Counted from the first letter of the stretch, positions 31,010 through 40,540 are shown. The stretch: 64,000 nucleotides of DNA from Arthrobacter sp. FB24 (GCF_000196235.1 NC_008541.1:682001-746000); one strand, 5' to 3'. The notes: a model not told the origin generated them from the sequence alone. Numbers and translations are program-made.

Positions 31010-32170
31010 TTAGGAAGCCAGCCAGATGTCCGGGCCGAAGACTTCGTAGTGGATCTTCGTGGCGGGGATCCCGGCGTTGATGGCCTCGTTGCGGATGTGC
31101 TTCATGAACGGCAGCGGACCGCACAGGTACAGCGAGGCGTTGGCCGGCAGGTCGACTTCGCGCAGCGACATGAAGCCCTCCTTGGTTCCGGCGACCGGCC
31201 GCTCGAGCCAGAGCTGCAGGTCGGCGCCGTCTAGGCGTTCGACGTCGTCCGTCATCTGGCTGCGCAGGGCCCAGCTGTCCAGGTCGCTTTCCGCGTGCAG
31301 GACCAGGACCTGGCGGTCCGAGCCGGAGTCAGCGAGGGAGCGCAGGATGGAGGCGGTGGGTGTGCAGCCAATGCCGGCGGAGGCCAGGACGACGGGCCCG
31401 TCGCCTTCCTTGAGGGTGATTTCACCGTAGGGGTTGGAGATCTCGAGGATGTCGCCCACCTGGACGTTGTTGTGCAGGACGGGGGAGACTTCGCCGCCGT
31501 CGTCCTTCTTGGTGGTGAACGTCCGGCTCGTGCCGGCCTCGCCGGACAGCGAGTACTGGCGGACCTGGCGCAGTCCGTCCGGGAGCTGGACCTTGACGCT
31601 CACGTACTGTCCCGCAAGGGCGGGGGTGATGGGGGTGTCGTCGGCAGGTTCCAGGGTGAACGTCATGGAGCCGGTGCCGGCAGCAGTCTTGGCGGCGACC
31701 CGCCACGGGCTCCACATCACGCCGTTGGCCTGTGCGGCGTAGAGGCCCTTTTCGAGCTTGATCAGCGCATCCGCCATGAGCCAGTAGACCTCGGTCCAGG
31801 CTTCGGCGATTTCCGGGGTAATGACCTCGGCGAGGTCCTCGGCGATGGCGGCGAAGAGGTGCTCGTAGACCACTTGGTACTGCGGTTCGGTGATGCCGAG
31901 GGAGGCGTGGCGGTGGGCGATGCGCGCAAGCACGGTCTCGGGCAGGGTGCCGGGGTTGTTCACCAGGTGGGTGGCGAAAGCGGCGATGCTTCCGGCCAGC
32001 GCCTGCTGCTGGTTGCCGTTGCGCTGGTTGGAGCGGCTGAAGAGCCCGTCCAGTAGTTCCGGGTGTGCTGCGAAGAGGCGGGCGTAAAACTTGGGGGTGA
32101 TTTCACCGATCCGGGAACCGACCAGGGGGAGGGTGGCCTCGATGACGGGGAAGGACTTGTCCGAGAGCAT
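31010..32170 (-). CDS. hmp: flavohaemoglobin, nitric oxide dioxygenase
   Basis: 386 residues. The globin domain (1-140) has Tyr29 in the distal pocket (FYARLF) and proximal His88 (RIAHRHASLGI). The FAD domain has RQYSLSGE, and the NAD domain has GIGCTPTASILRSLA and LYLCGPLPFMKHIR. It oxidises NO to nitrate with O2 and NAD(P)H. An NsrR gene lies directly upstream on the same strand and the 126-bp gap holds palindromes, so it is expected to be induced by NO. Confidence 0.96.
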   Translation of the reverse strand: MLSDKSFPVIEATLPLVGSRIGEITPKFYARLFAAHPELLDGLFSRSNQRNGNQQQALAGSIAAFATHLVNNPGTLPETVLARIAHRHASLGITEPQYQVVYEHLFAAIAEDLAEVITPEIAEAWTEVYWLMADALIKLEKGLYAAQANGVMWSPWRVAAKTAAGTGSMTFTLEPADDTPITPALAGQYVSVKVQLPDGLRQVRQYSLSGEAGTSRTFTTKKDDGGEVSPVLHNNVQVGDILEISNPYGEITLKEGDGPVVLASAGIGCTPTASILRSLADSGSDRQVLVLHAESDLDSWALRSQMTDDVERLDGADLQLWLERPVAGTKEGFMSLREVDLPANASLYLCGPLPFMKHIRNEAINAGIPATKIHYEVFGPDIWLAS

Positions 32171-32217
32171 GTTGACTCCTGAGATAGTGGCCCGGGGTCT
32201 TCAACCGGACCGATAAA

Positions 32218-32272
32218 AAATACCGGTATTTCAAATACGAGTATTTATACCTAAGTTCTACACGGTGTAGAA
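32218..32272 (-). promoter_or_regulatory. hmp promoter region with three operator-like palindromes
   Basis: AAATACCGGTATTT (32218-32231) and AAATACGAGTATTT (32233-32246) are two 14-bp inverted repeats 15 bp apart. TTCTACACGGTGTAGAA (32256-32272) is a perfect 8-1-8 inverted repeat of different sequence. On the minus strand TATAAA (overlapping the middle repeat) is a likely -10, so the 17-bp palindrome would sit between -35 and -10. NsrR is the expected binder; two sequence types suggest a second regulator. Confidence 0.7.
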
Positions 32273-32296
32273 AAGATAACCAAATCGGGACGGGCC

Positions 32297-32746
32297 TTAG
32301 ATCCCGGGCCGCAGTCCGATCGCCTGGAAGACCGGCGCCATCTGGCGTGTGCCGGGAAGCGTGGACACCACAATGTCGTCAAGCTCGCGGTAAAAGGCCT
32401 CCCTGGCCCGCGCAAGGGCGCCGCGAAGCCGGCATTCGTTGATGAGCGGGCAATCGCCATTGAGCGAATGGCAGTCGGCCGGATCGGTCCGGGTGTTCAG
32501 TTGCCGCAGGAGCTGCCCTACGGTGGCCCGGCGTCCGGCCTCGTTGAGCCGCGAGCCGCCGTTTCGACCCCGCTCGACGTCGATCACGCCGAGTTCGCGG
32601 AGCCGGGCCATGGCCTTGCTGACATGGTTGTAGGGAGTTCCCACGGCGTCGGCGATGCTCTGGGTGGTGAGGAGGTTGCCGTCCGGTGCGGCCGCCAGGA
32701 CCATCATGGCGCGCAGGCTCACGTCCGCGAACGCGTTGATTTTCAT
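32297..32746 (-). CDS. nsrR: Rrf2-family NO-sensing repressor NsrR
   Basis: 149 residues. A winged helix (TTQSIADAVGTPYNHVSKAMARL) is followed by three Cys at 92, 99 and 105 (DCHSLNGDC-PLINEC), the iron-sulphur ligands of NsrR. NO destroys the cluster and releases DNA. It lies upstream of hmp on the same strand and 20 bp after a conserved hypothetical gene, so it may be transcribed with the genes before it while hmp uses its own promoter. Confidence 0.92.
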   Translation of the reverse strand: MKINAFADVSLRAMMVLAAAPDGNLLTTQSIADAVGTPYNHVSKAMARLRELGVIDVERGRNGGSRLNEAGRRATVGQLLRQLNTRTDPADCHSLNGDCPLINECRLRGALARAREAFYRELDDIVVSTLPGTRQMAPVFQAIGLRPGI

Positions 32747-32766
32747 GTCAGCAACCCATTGGAGGT

Positions 32767-33237
32767 CTAGTCCACCCAGATGGAGGGCTCGTTGGAATCA
32801 GCTGCAAGCTGCCCGAACTCCCATTCATGGGACTCGACATTGGGTTCGTAAGGCAGGACCGCGGCGAAAACGGAACCGTCACGGTGCTCGGCAGCGACGT
32901 GGATGGCGTCGGTGTCTTCTTCCAGCAACGTGATGTCGCAGACTACGGCGGCGGCACGGAAGTCGTCCCGGTGCTGCCGGAGCAGCTCGGTGAGGTCACT
33001 GATCATCGCGTCGGCATCGAAGCCGTCCTCCGAGCCGTCCTCGCTGTCAGCAGGCGTGACGGCGACGAGGCGCACCTCGCCGTCGTTCTCCACCACCAGC
33101 GCGAACGGGAGGAAACCGCCGTTGCGTCCCAGCTGTTCCTGGGCCGCACCGACGCCGGTGCCCAACAGGTTTTCCAGGTCGGTGGCCGTGGCTTCGGGCA
33201 CCGAATCCCGCCAGGATGTTCCGGAAAGTTCAGTCAT
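32767..33237 (-). CDS. conserved hypothetical protein
   Basis: 156 residues, soluble and acidic, without Cys motifs of known families. It has a mixed alpha/beta pattern: LPFALVVENDGEVRLVAVTP, a run of acidic residues (DSEDGSEDGFDADA), an FRAAAVVCDITLLEEDTDAI strand and a C-terminal FAAVLPYEP. It starts 9 bp after the phosphomutase gene, in the same operon. I do not recognise a function. Confidence 0.7.
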   Translation of the reverse strand: MTELSGTSWRDSVPEATATDLENLLGTGVGAAQEQLGRNGGFLPFALVVENDGEVRLVAVTPADSEDGSEDGFDADAMISDLTELLRQHRDDFRAAAVVCDITLLEEDTDAIHVAAEHRDGSVFAAVLPYEPNVESHEWEFGQLAADSNEPSIWVD

Positions 33238-33246
33238 GCGGGCCGC

Positions 33247-34665
33247 CTAGCCGTTGACCAGGGCCAGCACGCGGTCGCGGATGCGTTCCATGGTGGCCCG
33301 GTCCGTGGCCTCGGTGTTCAAACGGAGGAACGGCTCAGTGTTGGACGGACGCAGGTTGAACCACCAGCTGCCGTCGCGGGCCGTGAACGTGCTGCCGTCC
33401 AGTGTGTCGATCTCGACGTCTTCGCCGGCAAAATCGGCGCGGACCCGCTCCACGGCGCCCGCCTTGTCTTCGATTTCGGAGTTGATTTCCCCGGAGGAGA
33501 CGTACGGTTCGTACTCGTGGCCGAGCTCGGACAACGGGAGGTCCTGTTCGCCGAGGGCGGCCAGGACATGCATTGCGGCCAGCATGCCGGTGTCTGCATT
33601 CCAGAAATCGCGGAAATAGAAGTGCGCTGAGTGCTCGCCGCCGAACACGGCGCCTTCCTCGGCCATCTCGGCCTTGATGAACGAGTGGCCCACGCGCGTG
33701 CGCACCGCGCGGCCGCCGTCGTGCGCCACAAGCTCCGGGACGGCCCGTGAGGTCAGCAGGTTGTGGATGATGGTGGGGGTTTCCTCGCCCTGCGCCTTGG
33801 CGCGGGCAATCTCCCGGCGGGCCACCATTCCGGTGATGGCCGACGGCGAGACGGGGTTGCCCTTCTCGTCGATGACGAAGCAGCGGTCGGCGTCGCCGTC
33901 GAACGCTAGCCCGATGTCCGCGCCGTGTTCCACAACGGCCGCCTGCAGGTCAAGCAGGTTTTCCGGCTCGAGGGGATTGGCAGGGTGGTTCGGGAAGGAA
34001 CCGTCGAGCTCGAAGTAGAGGGGAATGATGTCGAACGGCAGCTTGGGCAGGAGCGCATCGCCGAGTACCGCAGGGGTGGTCAGGCCGGCCATGCCGTTGC
34101 CGGCGTCGACAACCACCTTCAGGGGGCGGGATCCCCGGAGGTCAACAAGTTTGCGGAGATATTCGGAGTAGTCCTTCAGGACGTCGTGGACTCCGATGAG
34201 GCCGCGCTTGGCAGCGGCCGGGATGGATCCCGCGTGGAGGTACTCCTCCGCGCGGGCCTGGATATCCTTCAGGCCTGACTCCGAGGAGATGGGCTGGGCG
34301 CCGGCCTTGGACATCTTGATGCCGTTGTACTCGGCCGGATTGTGGCTGGCGGTGAACGTGGCACCTGCCGCGTTGAGCGCACCGCAGGCGTAGTAGAGCT
34401 CATCGGTGGAAATGAGGTCCAGCAACTGGACGTTGGCTCCGCGGGTGGCGGCACCGTTGGCGAATGCCTTGCTGAACTCCGGGGAGGAGGGGCGCATGTC
34501 GCCGCCCACCAGGACAGTCTGGCCCTCGAGCTTCAGGACGTCCACGAATGCGGCGCCCACGGCTTCGACGATTTCGGCGGTAATGGACTCGCCCACAATG
34601 CCACGCACGTCGTAGGCCTTGAACGATGCCGAAAGGTCAAAAGTCTTTGTCTGGTCGCTAGTCAC
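33247..34665 (-). CDS. phosphomannomutase/phosphoglucomutase
   Basis: 472 residues of the alpha-D-phosphohexomutase family. The phosphoserine loop is TASHNPAEYNGIK (near 104-116), the Mg loop AFDGDADRC (near 253-261), the sugar-binding GGEHSAHFYF and the phosphate-binding end RPSNTEPFLRL. It interconverts hexose 1- and 6-phosphates for envelope sugar nucleotides. GTG 34665 lies 7 nt after TAAGAT and fits a leaderless start; the ATG three codons upstream overlaps that hexamer. It is divergent from recQ. Confidence 0.92.
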   Translation of the reverse strand: MTSDQTKTFDLSASFKAYDVRGIVGESITAEIVEAVGAAFVDVLKLEGQTVLVGGDMRPSSPEFSKAFANGAATRGANVQLLDLISTDELYYACGALNAAGATFTASHNPAEYNGIKMSKAGAQPISSESGLKDIQARAEEYLHAGSIPAAAKRGLIGVHDVLKDYSEYLRKLVDLRGSRPLKVVVDAGNGMAGLTTPAVLGDALLPKLPFDIIPLYFELDGSFPNHPANPLEPENLLDLQAAVVEHGADIGLAFDGDADRCFVIDEKGNPVSPSAITGMVARREIARAKAQGEETPTIIHNLLTSRAVPELVAHDGGRAVRTRVGHSFIKAEMAEEGAVFGGEHSAHFYFRDFWNADTGMLAAMHVLAALGEQDLPLSELGHEYEPYVSSGEINSEIEDKAGAVERVRADFAGEDVEIDTLDGSTFTARDGSWWFNLRPSNTEPFLRLNTEATDRATMERIRDRVLALVNG

Positions 34666-34846
34666 GCGTTCCATCTTACGTGGAAGCGCCAAGCGGCTGT
34701 GGAGGAGTGGTTGCGTTACGTGGACGCGCCGGGCAGCGTGCCGTCAAGGAGGTGCCGGCTGCGCGGACGGGGACGCGGTGTGCGGCTGTCCACATGGCCG
34801 GTCACCTGGCTTCGCGGCTGTCGGAGGGTGCTGGGATACTGAATCA

Positions 34847-37036
34847 ATGGCCAATAACCAGAATGCTGCTGTCCTTTCCGCTTCCGCTGACCTCCCCGCG
34901 GGTGGAACGGAGACCCGTGACCAGGCCCTGGAAGTGCTGCGGGGGCTGGTGGGGCATCCCGAAGCCAGCTTCCATGACGGCCAGTTCGAGGCCATTGAGG
35001 CACTGGTCGACGGCGGCCGCCGCGCCCTGGTGGTCCAGCGGACAGGCTGGGGGAAGTCGGCTGTTTATTTTGTGGCATCCCTGCTGCTCCGGCGCCGCGG
35101 TGCGGGCCCCACCCTCATCGTGTCGCCGCTGCTGGCGCTGATGCGGGACCAGGTGGCGGCAGCGGCCAGGGCAGGAGTCCGCGCTGTTGCCATCAACTCC
35201 GCCAACCAGCTCGAATGGGACACTGTCCGTGAGCAACTGGCCGCGGACGAGGTGGACGTGCTGCTCGTGTCCCCTGAGCGGCTCACCAATCCGTCCTTCC
35301 GGGAGAACCAGCTTCCTGAGCTGATCCGCCGCACCGGTCTCCTGGTGATTGACGAGGCACACTGCATCTCCGACTGGGGCCATGACTTCCGCCCGGACTA
35401 CCGGCGCATCGCGGACCTCATCACCCAGCTGCCCGACACCGTGCCGGTGCTGGCCACCACTGCAACCGCCAACTCCCGGGTGGTCCACGACATCGAGGAG
35501 CAGCTGGGCGACGGCGTGCTCACCATCCGCGGAGCCCTGGGCCGTGAATCGCTCCGGCTCGGCGTGCTGCGCCTGCAGGACTCCCGCGACCGGCTGGGCT
35601 GGCTCCTGACCCATCTGGCGGACCTGCCCGGCAGCGGCATCATCTATACCCTTACGGTGTCCGCGGCCGAGGACACGGCGCGGCTGCTCGCCGAAGCGGG
35701 CCATGAGGTCCTCGCCTACACGGGCCGGACTGATCCCGCGGACCGGGAACGGGCGGAACAGTTACTCAAGGACAACCAGGTCAAGGCGCTGGTGGCCACC
35801 TCGGCCCTGGGCATGGGCTTCGACAAACCGGACCTGGGCTTTGTAGTGCACCTCGGGGCTCCGTCGTCGCCGGTGGCGTACTACCAGCAGGTGGGCCGTG
35901 CCGGGCGTGGGGCGGCGAACGCGGACGTCCTGCTGCTGCCCGGGTCCGAGGACCGCGACATCTGGCAGTACTTTGCCACGGCGTCCATGCCCTCGGAGGA
36001 AAAGGCTGCGGCAGTCCTGACCGCTCTGGCCGAGGCCGGGGCCGCCGTGTCCACCGTGGCCCTCGAAGCCCGCGTGGACCTGCGCCGCACACCGCTGGAA
36101 CTGCTGCTCAAGGTCCTGTCCGTGGACGGTGCCGTGGAGCGGGTGGGCGGCGGCTGGCGCTCCACCGGCCAGCCCTGGACCTACGACGCAGAGCGGTACA
36201 GCCGCATTGCCGAGGCCCGCGTGGACGAGCAGGATTCCATGGTGATCTACCAGGACACGGCAGGGTGCCGGATGGAGTACATCACCTCGGTCCTGGACGA
36301 TGAAACAGCCCGTGCCTGCGGCCGCTGCGACAACTGCGCCGGGCGCTGGTTCCCGGCAGACATCTCGGCTTCGGCCACGGAAGCCGCCGGGCAGACGCTC
36401 AGCCGCGCCGGCGTGGCACTGGAACCGCGGCTGCAGTGGCCCAGCGGCATGGACAGGCTCGGCGTGACCGTCAAGGGCAAGATCAAGCCGGATGAAAGCC
36501 TCGCCGAAGGAAGGGCGCTGGCCCGTCTGACGGACCTCGGCTGGGGCGGGGCCCTGCGGGAAATCTTCGCCTCCGGTGCGGCGGACCGTGAGGTGGACCC
36601 CGCCATGCTCCAGGCCTGCGTGCAGGTGCTCCGGGAATGGGGCACCGGTAACGGACGCGACGCCGGCTGGAGCGGGGCAGGGCGGCCCGCAGCCATCGTT
36701 AGTATCCCGTCGCGCAGCAAACCCGCCCTGGTCGACTCCCTGGCGCGCGGTATTTCCGGCATTGGCCGCATACCGTACCTGGGCCAGCTGCAACTGGAAC
36801 ACGGCGGACCCACCGGCGGCCGCGGAGGCAACAGCGCCTACCGGCTGGCCGGCGTCTGGGACCGCCTCGTTGTAGGACCCGAGCTGGAGGCGGCCCTGTC
36901 CGGCATCCAGGGGCAGAGCGTCATGCTGGTGGACGATCTCACCGACAGCCGCTGGACGGTCACAGTTGCCGGCCGGGCCCTGCGCCGTGCCGGGGCGGGA
37001 GCCGTCCTTCCCCTCGTGCTGGGACAGGCCGGATAG
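34847..37036 (+). CDS. RecQ-family DNA helicase with C-terminal phosphoribosyltransferase-like domain
   Basis: 729 residues. The helicase core has Walker A QRTGWGKSAVYF (about 65), DEAHCISDWGHDFRPDY (169), VLATTATA and the motif VI region YYQQVGRAGRG. The RecQ zinc domain is present as RACGRCDNCAGRWF (about 488). Instead of an HRDC domain, the last 130 residues contain IVSIPSRSKPALVDSLARG and VMLVDDLTDSRWT (about 692), a PRPP-loop-like sequence of the phosphoribosyltransferase fold. The start ATG 34847 lies 6 nt after GATACT; the upstream extension crosses the divergent promoter and is rejected. Family role: unwinding of recombination and replication intermediates. Confidence 0.9.
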   Translation: MANNQNAAVLSASADLPAGGTETRDQALEVLRGLVGHPEASFHDGQFEAIEALVDGGRRALVVQRTGWGKSAVYFVASLLLRRRGAGPTLIVSPLLALMRDQVAAAARAGVRAVAINSANQLEWDTVREQLAADEVDVLLVSPERLTNPSFRENQLPELIRRTGLLVIDEAHCISDWGHDFRPDYRRIADLITQLPDTVPVLATTATANSRVVHDIEEQLGDGVLTIRGALGRESLRLGVLRLQDSRDRLGWLLTHLADLPGSGIIYTLTVSAAEDTARLLAEAGHEVLAYTGRTDPADRERAEQLLKDNQVKALVATSALGMGFDKPDLGFVVHLGAPSSPVAYYQQVGRAGRGAANADVLLLPGSEDRDIWQYFATASMPSEEKAAAVLTALAEAGAAVSTVALEARVDLRRTPLELLLKVLSVDGAVERVGGGWRSTGQPWTYDAERYSRIAEARVDEQDSMVIYQDTAGCRMEYITSVLDDETARACGRCDNCAGRWFPADISASATEAAGQTLSRAGVALEPRLQWPSGMDRLGVTVKGKIKPDESLAEGRALARLTDLGWGGALREIFASGAADREVDPAMLQACVQVLREWGTGNGRDAGWSGAGRPAAIVSIPSRSKPALVDSLARGISGIGRIPYLGQLQLEHGGPTGGRGGNSAYRLAGVWDRLVVGPELEAALSGIQGQSVMLVDDLTDSRWTVTVAGRALRRAGAGAVLPLVLGQAG

Positions 37037-37128
37037 GGGCACCGGCTGCTCCGCGTAAGGGGCGGACTTATTCTGGCACCGCACCTGGCACGCCTATAGG
37101 ATCGGCGAATGAGTCCAGGCCAGGAGCC

Positions 37129-38574
37129 ATGAGCGAACCCCAGAGCAGCGCCGCTTTGACGGTACGCCAGGAATGGCAGCCCCGGCTGGCCCTGCTGGTG
37201 GCTGCGACCTTCTTTATGGAATTCCTGGATGGCACCGTGCTGACCACGGCCATCCCCAGCATCGCGGGAGATTTCGCCGTGGCCCCGGCGGACGTCAACA
37301 TCACCATGACGGCCTACCTCATGACGGTGGCCATGGGTATTCCGGTCAGCGGCTGGCTTGCGGAGCGCGTGGGTGCCCGCCGCGTCTTTTGCGCCGCCAT
37401 CGCCGTGTTCACCATTGCTTCGCTGTTGTGCGCCCTGAGCCAGGACCTGACCATGCTCACGGTCAGCCGCGTCCTGCAGGGCGCCGGCGGCGCGATGATG
37501 GTGCCGGTGGGGACCCTGGTAGTGCTTCGCAGGACACCCAAGGAAGACCTGCTCCGGGCCACGGCCTATCTTGTGTGGCCAGGACTTCTGGCGCCGGTCC
37601 TCGCGCCGCTGGTGGGCGGAGCGCTGACCACGTTCCTGTCGTGGCACTGGATCTTCCTGATCAACGTTCCGTTGGGCCTGGCCGCGTTCATAGCAGCCCT
37701 CCGCCTTGTTCCCGAGGGTGCCGGGGACCAGTCACGGCGCCTTGACTGGGTGGGGCTGCTGCTGACAACGGCCGGCGTGGGCGCCCTGGTGGTAGGGCTC
37801 GAACTTGCCACGGCTCACCCCTCCGGACCCTTCGGGGCAATCAGCGTGGCCGCCGGCTTCGCATCCATCGCCGCTGCGGTTCTGTGGCTGCGGCGCACCA
37901 GCAACCCGCTCTTCCAGTTGAACGTTTTTGGCACCCGGACGTTCCGTGCCACCTCCACCGGCGGGTTCGCGTACCGCCTGACCATCAGTGCGGTTCCGTT
38001 CCTGCTGCCGCTGATGTTCCAGGACGGTTTTGGCTGGGATCCGCTCCATGCCGGCGCCATGGTGGCGGCGGTCTTCATCGGCAACATCGGCATCAAACCG
38101 GCAACCACCCCGCTGATCCGCAGGTTCGGGTTCAAACCTGTCCTCGTCTTCGCCTCGCTCGCATCGGCTGCCACTTTTGCCCTGTGCTCCCTGCTCGATG
38201 CCGGAACCCCGGAACCGCTGATCTTTGCCCTGCTGGTGTGCAGCGGAGCGTTCCGATCCATCGGATTCTCGGCCTACGCTTCGATCCAATACGCCGACAT
38301 CGCCCCGGGACAACTGCCGTCCGCCAACGCGATTTCGGCTACCCTCGTCCAACTGGCGGCCGGTGCGGGCATCGCCGTCGGCGCGCTGTTCCTCCGGCTC
38401 TTCGCCGCCCCCGGCGCTTTCGGCGCCGACCCCGTTGCGCCCTACCGAGGGGCATTCCTGGCCATCACAGTGCTGATGCTGCTCAGCACCGCTGACAGCC
38501 TGGCACTGCACCGGCAGGCGGGCGCCGAAGTCAGCCGCGGGCGTTCGGCGGCGCCGAAAGCCGCCAACCCCTAG
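37129..38574 (+). CDS. MFS transporter, DHA2 (multidrug) type
   Basis: 481 residues with about 13-14 helices. Motif A is GWLAERVGARRVF, the first-helix signature is FMEFLDGTVLTTAIPSIAG (typical of DHA2), and motif C lies in YLVWPGLLAPVLAPLVGGAL. Proton-driven export of drugs or metabolites is likely; the substrate is unknown. CCAGGAGCC precedes the ATG. Confidence 0.9.
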   Translation: MSEPQSSAALTVRQEWQPRLALLVAATFFMEFLDGTVLTTAIPSIAGDFAVAPADVNITMTAYLMTVAMGIPVSGWLAERVGARRVFCAAIAVFTIASLLCALSQDLTMLTVSRVLQGAGGAMMVPVGTLVVLRRTPKEDLLRATAYLVWPGLLAPVLAPLVGGALTTFLSWHWIFLINVPLGLAAFIAALRLVPEGAGDQSRRLDWVGLLLTTAGVGALVVGLELATAHPSGPFGAISVAAGFASIAAAVLWLRRTSNPLFQLNVFGTRTFRATSTGGFAYRLTISAVPFLLPLMFQDGFGWDPLHAGAMVAAVFIGNIGIKPATTPLIRRFGFKPVLVFASLASAATFALCSLLDAGTPEPLIFALLVCSGAFRSIGFSAYASIQYADIAPGQLPSANAISATLVQLAAGAGIAVGALFLRLFAAPGAFGADPVAPYRGAFLAITVLMLLSTADSLALHRQAGAEVSRGRSAAPKAANP

Positions 38575-38665
38575 TGACCCCGTCGCCGGGCATCCCGTCG
38601 CAGGGACCCCGGCTCCGGGCGCCCAGGCCCAGGACCCCGGCAGCGCCCCGGGACCCCGGGCGCTC

Positions 38666-40255
38666 CTAAGACTCCAGCACCGCCATGGCGGCGTTGTGCC
38701 CGCCAATGGCGCTCACCGCCCCGCCGCGCCGCGCTCCGGAGCCGCACAGCAGGATCCGGTCATCGTCGGTGGCCACACCCCAGCGCCGGGCGGGAGTGTC
38801 CAGCGGGTCATCGTCTTCCGCGAAGGGCCAGTCGAGTCCGCCGTGGAAGATGTTGCCGCGGGGCATACCCACGGCACGCTGGATATCCAGCGTGGTCTTG
38901 GTTTCGATGCACGGGGTTTCGTCGGCACCGGTCAGCAGCAGGTCCTCGATCGGCTCCGCCAGCACCGAGTTGAGGGACTTCACGACGGCGGCCTGAAGCC
39001 GTGCCCGCATCGCGTCGTTGTTCTCCGCAGTGATGAGCCTGTCCGGCACATGCAGTCCGAAGACCGTCAGGGTGTGGGCGCCGGAAGCCTGCAGTTCCGG
39101 AGAGAGGATGCTGGGATCGGTCAATGAATGGCAGTAGATTTCGCAGGGCAGCGGGTCCGGGACCATTCCCTGCTCGGCCGCCAGGTAGGCGTCGTCCAGC
39201 TGTGTCCAGGTCTCATTGATGTGGAAAGTGCCGCCGAAGGCCGCCTCCGGGCTGACGCTGCGGTCCAGTAGCCGCGGCAGGCGTTTGAGCAGGATGTTCA
39301 CCTTGACCTGCGAGCCCTCGCGCCGGTGGTTGGGGTTCGCAGGACCCCCGGCGCCGCCGTTCCGCAGGCTGTGCAGCACCGCGGGAGCGACGTTGGACAG
39401 CACCCACTCAGCAGATGCTGAGCGTTCCCGGCCCTCGTGGCGGTAGCCCACCGAGCCGCCGGGCCGGATGCTGGTGACCTCGGCGGACGTCACGATGGTG
39501 GCGCCGGCCTCGCGGGCTGCCCGCTCGAGTTCGCCGGAAACGGCCCCCATGCCGCCGATGGGGACATCCCAGTCGCCGGTTCCGCCGCCCAGGAGGTGGT
39601 ACAGGAAGCAGATGTTCTGCTGCAGGTCCGCGCTGCCGGCCCGGGCAAACGTGCCGATCAGGGCATCCGTCAGCACCACGCCGCGCACCAGGTCGCTGTG
39701 CACCCTGCGGGTGATGGCTTCGCCAACGGGCCGTTCCACCACCGATTCCCACGCGTCTCCGGCCCCGGCGGCCTCAGCGAGTTGCCGGGCAGCCGAACGG
39801 GTGGGCAGTGGCGACGTCATCGTGGGCCATAGCGCACCGGTGAGCTTTCGGCACTCCGCATAGAAACGTTCAAAAGCCGCGGCGTCGCTGGCCGCGGCGC
39901 CCACTGAAGCAAATGACGCCGCCGTGGCGGCCGCGTCTCCGTTGTCGATCAGGAGGCCGCGGCCGGGGTTGGCCGGGTCCGGTGTGTAGGAGGAGTAGCG
40001 GCGTCGGGCCAGCCTGATGCGCAGCCCCAGGTCATCAATGATCTCCTGCGGCAGCAGGCTCACCAGGTAGGAATACCGCGAAAGCCGCGCCTCGACGCCG
40101 TCGAACGCCTGGGCGGATACGGCCGCGCCGCCGGCGTGGTCAAGCTTTTCCAGCAGCAGGACGTCACGTCCGGCCCGGGCCAGATAGGCGGCCGCCGCCA
40201 GCCCGTTGTGTCCGCCACCGACAATGACCGCGTCATAGCTGCTGCTGTTCGCCAT
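38666..40255 (-). CDS. CrtI/PYROXD2-type FAD-dependent oxidoreductase
   Basis: 529 residues. The N-terminal dinucleotide fold is DAVIVGGGHNGLAAAAYLARAG followed by VLLLEKLDHAGGA; the C-terminal FAD motif is LCGSGARRGGAVSAIGGHNAA. The order matches phytoene-desaturase-like proteins of the PYROXD2 branch rather than true carotenoid enzymes, and no carotenoid genes are adjacent. ATG 40255 lies 6 nt after CAGGAT. The longer frame would run into tRNA-Ser. Confidence 0.88.
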   Translation of the reverse strand: MANSSSYDAVIVGGGHNGLAAAAYLARAGRDVLLLEKLDHAGGAAVSAQAFDGVEARLSRYSYLVSLLPQEIIDDLGLRIRLARRRYSSYTPDPANPGRGLLIDNGDAAATAASFASVGAAASDAAAFERFYAECRKLTGALWPTMTSPLPTRSAARQLAEAAGAGDAWESVVERPVGEAITRRVHSDLVRGVVLTDALIGTFARAGSADLQQNICFLYHLLGGGTGDWDVPIGGMGAVSGELERAAREAGATIVTSAEVTSIRPGGSVGYRHEGRERSASAEWVLSNVAPAVLHSLRNGGAGGPANPNHRREGSQVKVNILLKRLPRLLDRSVSPEAAFGGTFHINETWTQLDDAYLAAEQGMVPDPLPCEIYCHSLTDPSILSPELQASGAHTLTVFGLHVPDRLITAENNDAMRARLQAAVVKSLNSVLAEPIEDLLLTGADETPCIETKTTLDIQRAVGMPRGNIFHGGLDWPFAEDDDPLDTPARRWGVATDDDRILLCGSGARRGGAVSAIGGHNAAMAVLES

Positions 40256-40290
40256 GGGCCCATCCTGCCACCCCGAAACGCGCCGGGAAC

Positions 40291-40321
40291 GCAAAAGGCC
40301 CCGGTCCAAGGGACCGGGGCC
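40291..40321 (-). terminator. terminator of tRNA-Ser(GCU)
   Basis: On the minus strand GGCCCCGGTCC pairs with GGACCGGGGCC around CTTG-like loop bases and is followed by TTTTGCG. It starts 6 nt after the tRNA. Confidence 0.9.
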
Positions 40322-40326
40322 AAACG

Positions 40327-40414
40327 CGGAGACGGGGGGATTTGAACCCCCGGTGGAGTTGTGCCCCACACTTCATTAGCAGTGAAGCCCATTCGGCCGC
40401 TCTGGCACGTCTCC
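40327..40414 (-). tRNA. tRNA-Ser (anticodon GCU)
   Basis: 88 nt on the minus strand. The acceptor GGAGACG pairs with CGTCTCC; anticodon arm CTTCA-CTGCTAA-TGAAG; long variable arm; T arm GGGGGTTCAAATCCCCC. Discriminator G, CCA not encoded. Confidence 0.97.
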
Positions 40415-40540
40415 AATTGCTATTCCTAGCCCACCAAGGATACGCAGAACCGGCCATTCAGTGCAAAACGGACGCAAACCTGAGGATAGGCTCGCTGAAC
40501 AGGGCAGGCAGGGGGGCCGCCGCCGGCGAATGCGGCCGAG

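Noticed and set aside
38666..40255. True phytoene desaturase (carotenoid gene)
   Set aside because: The GGGHNGLAAAAYLARAG fingerprint and lack of crtB/crtE neighbours fit the PYROXD2-like branch better.
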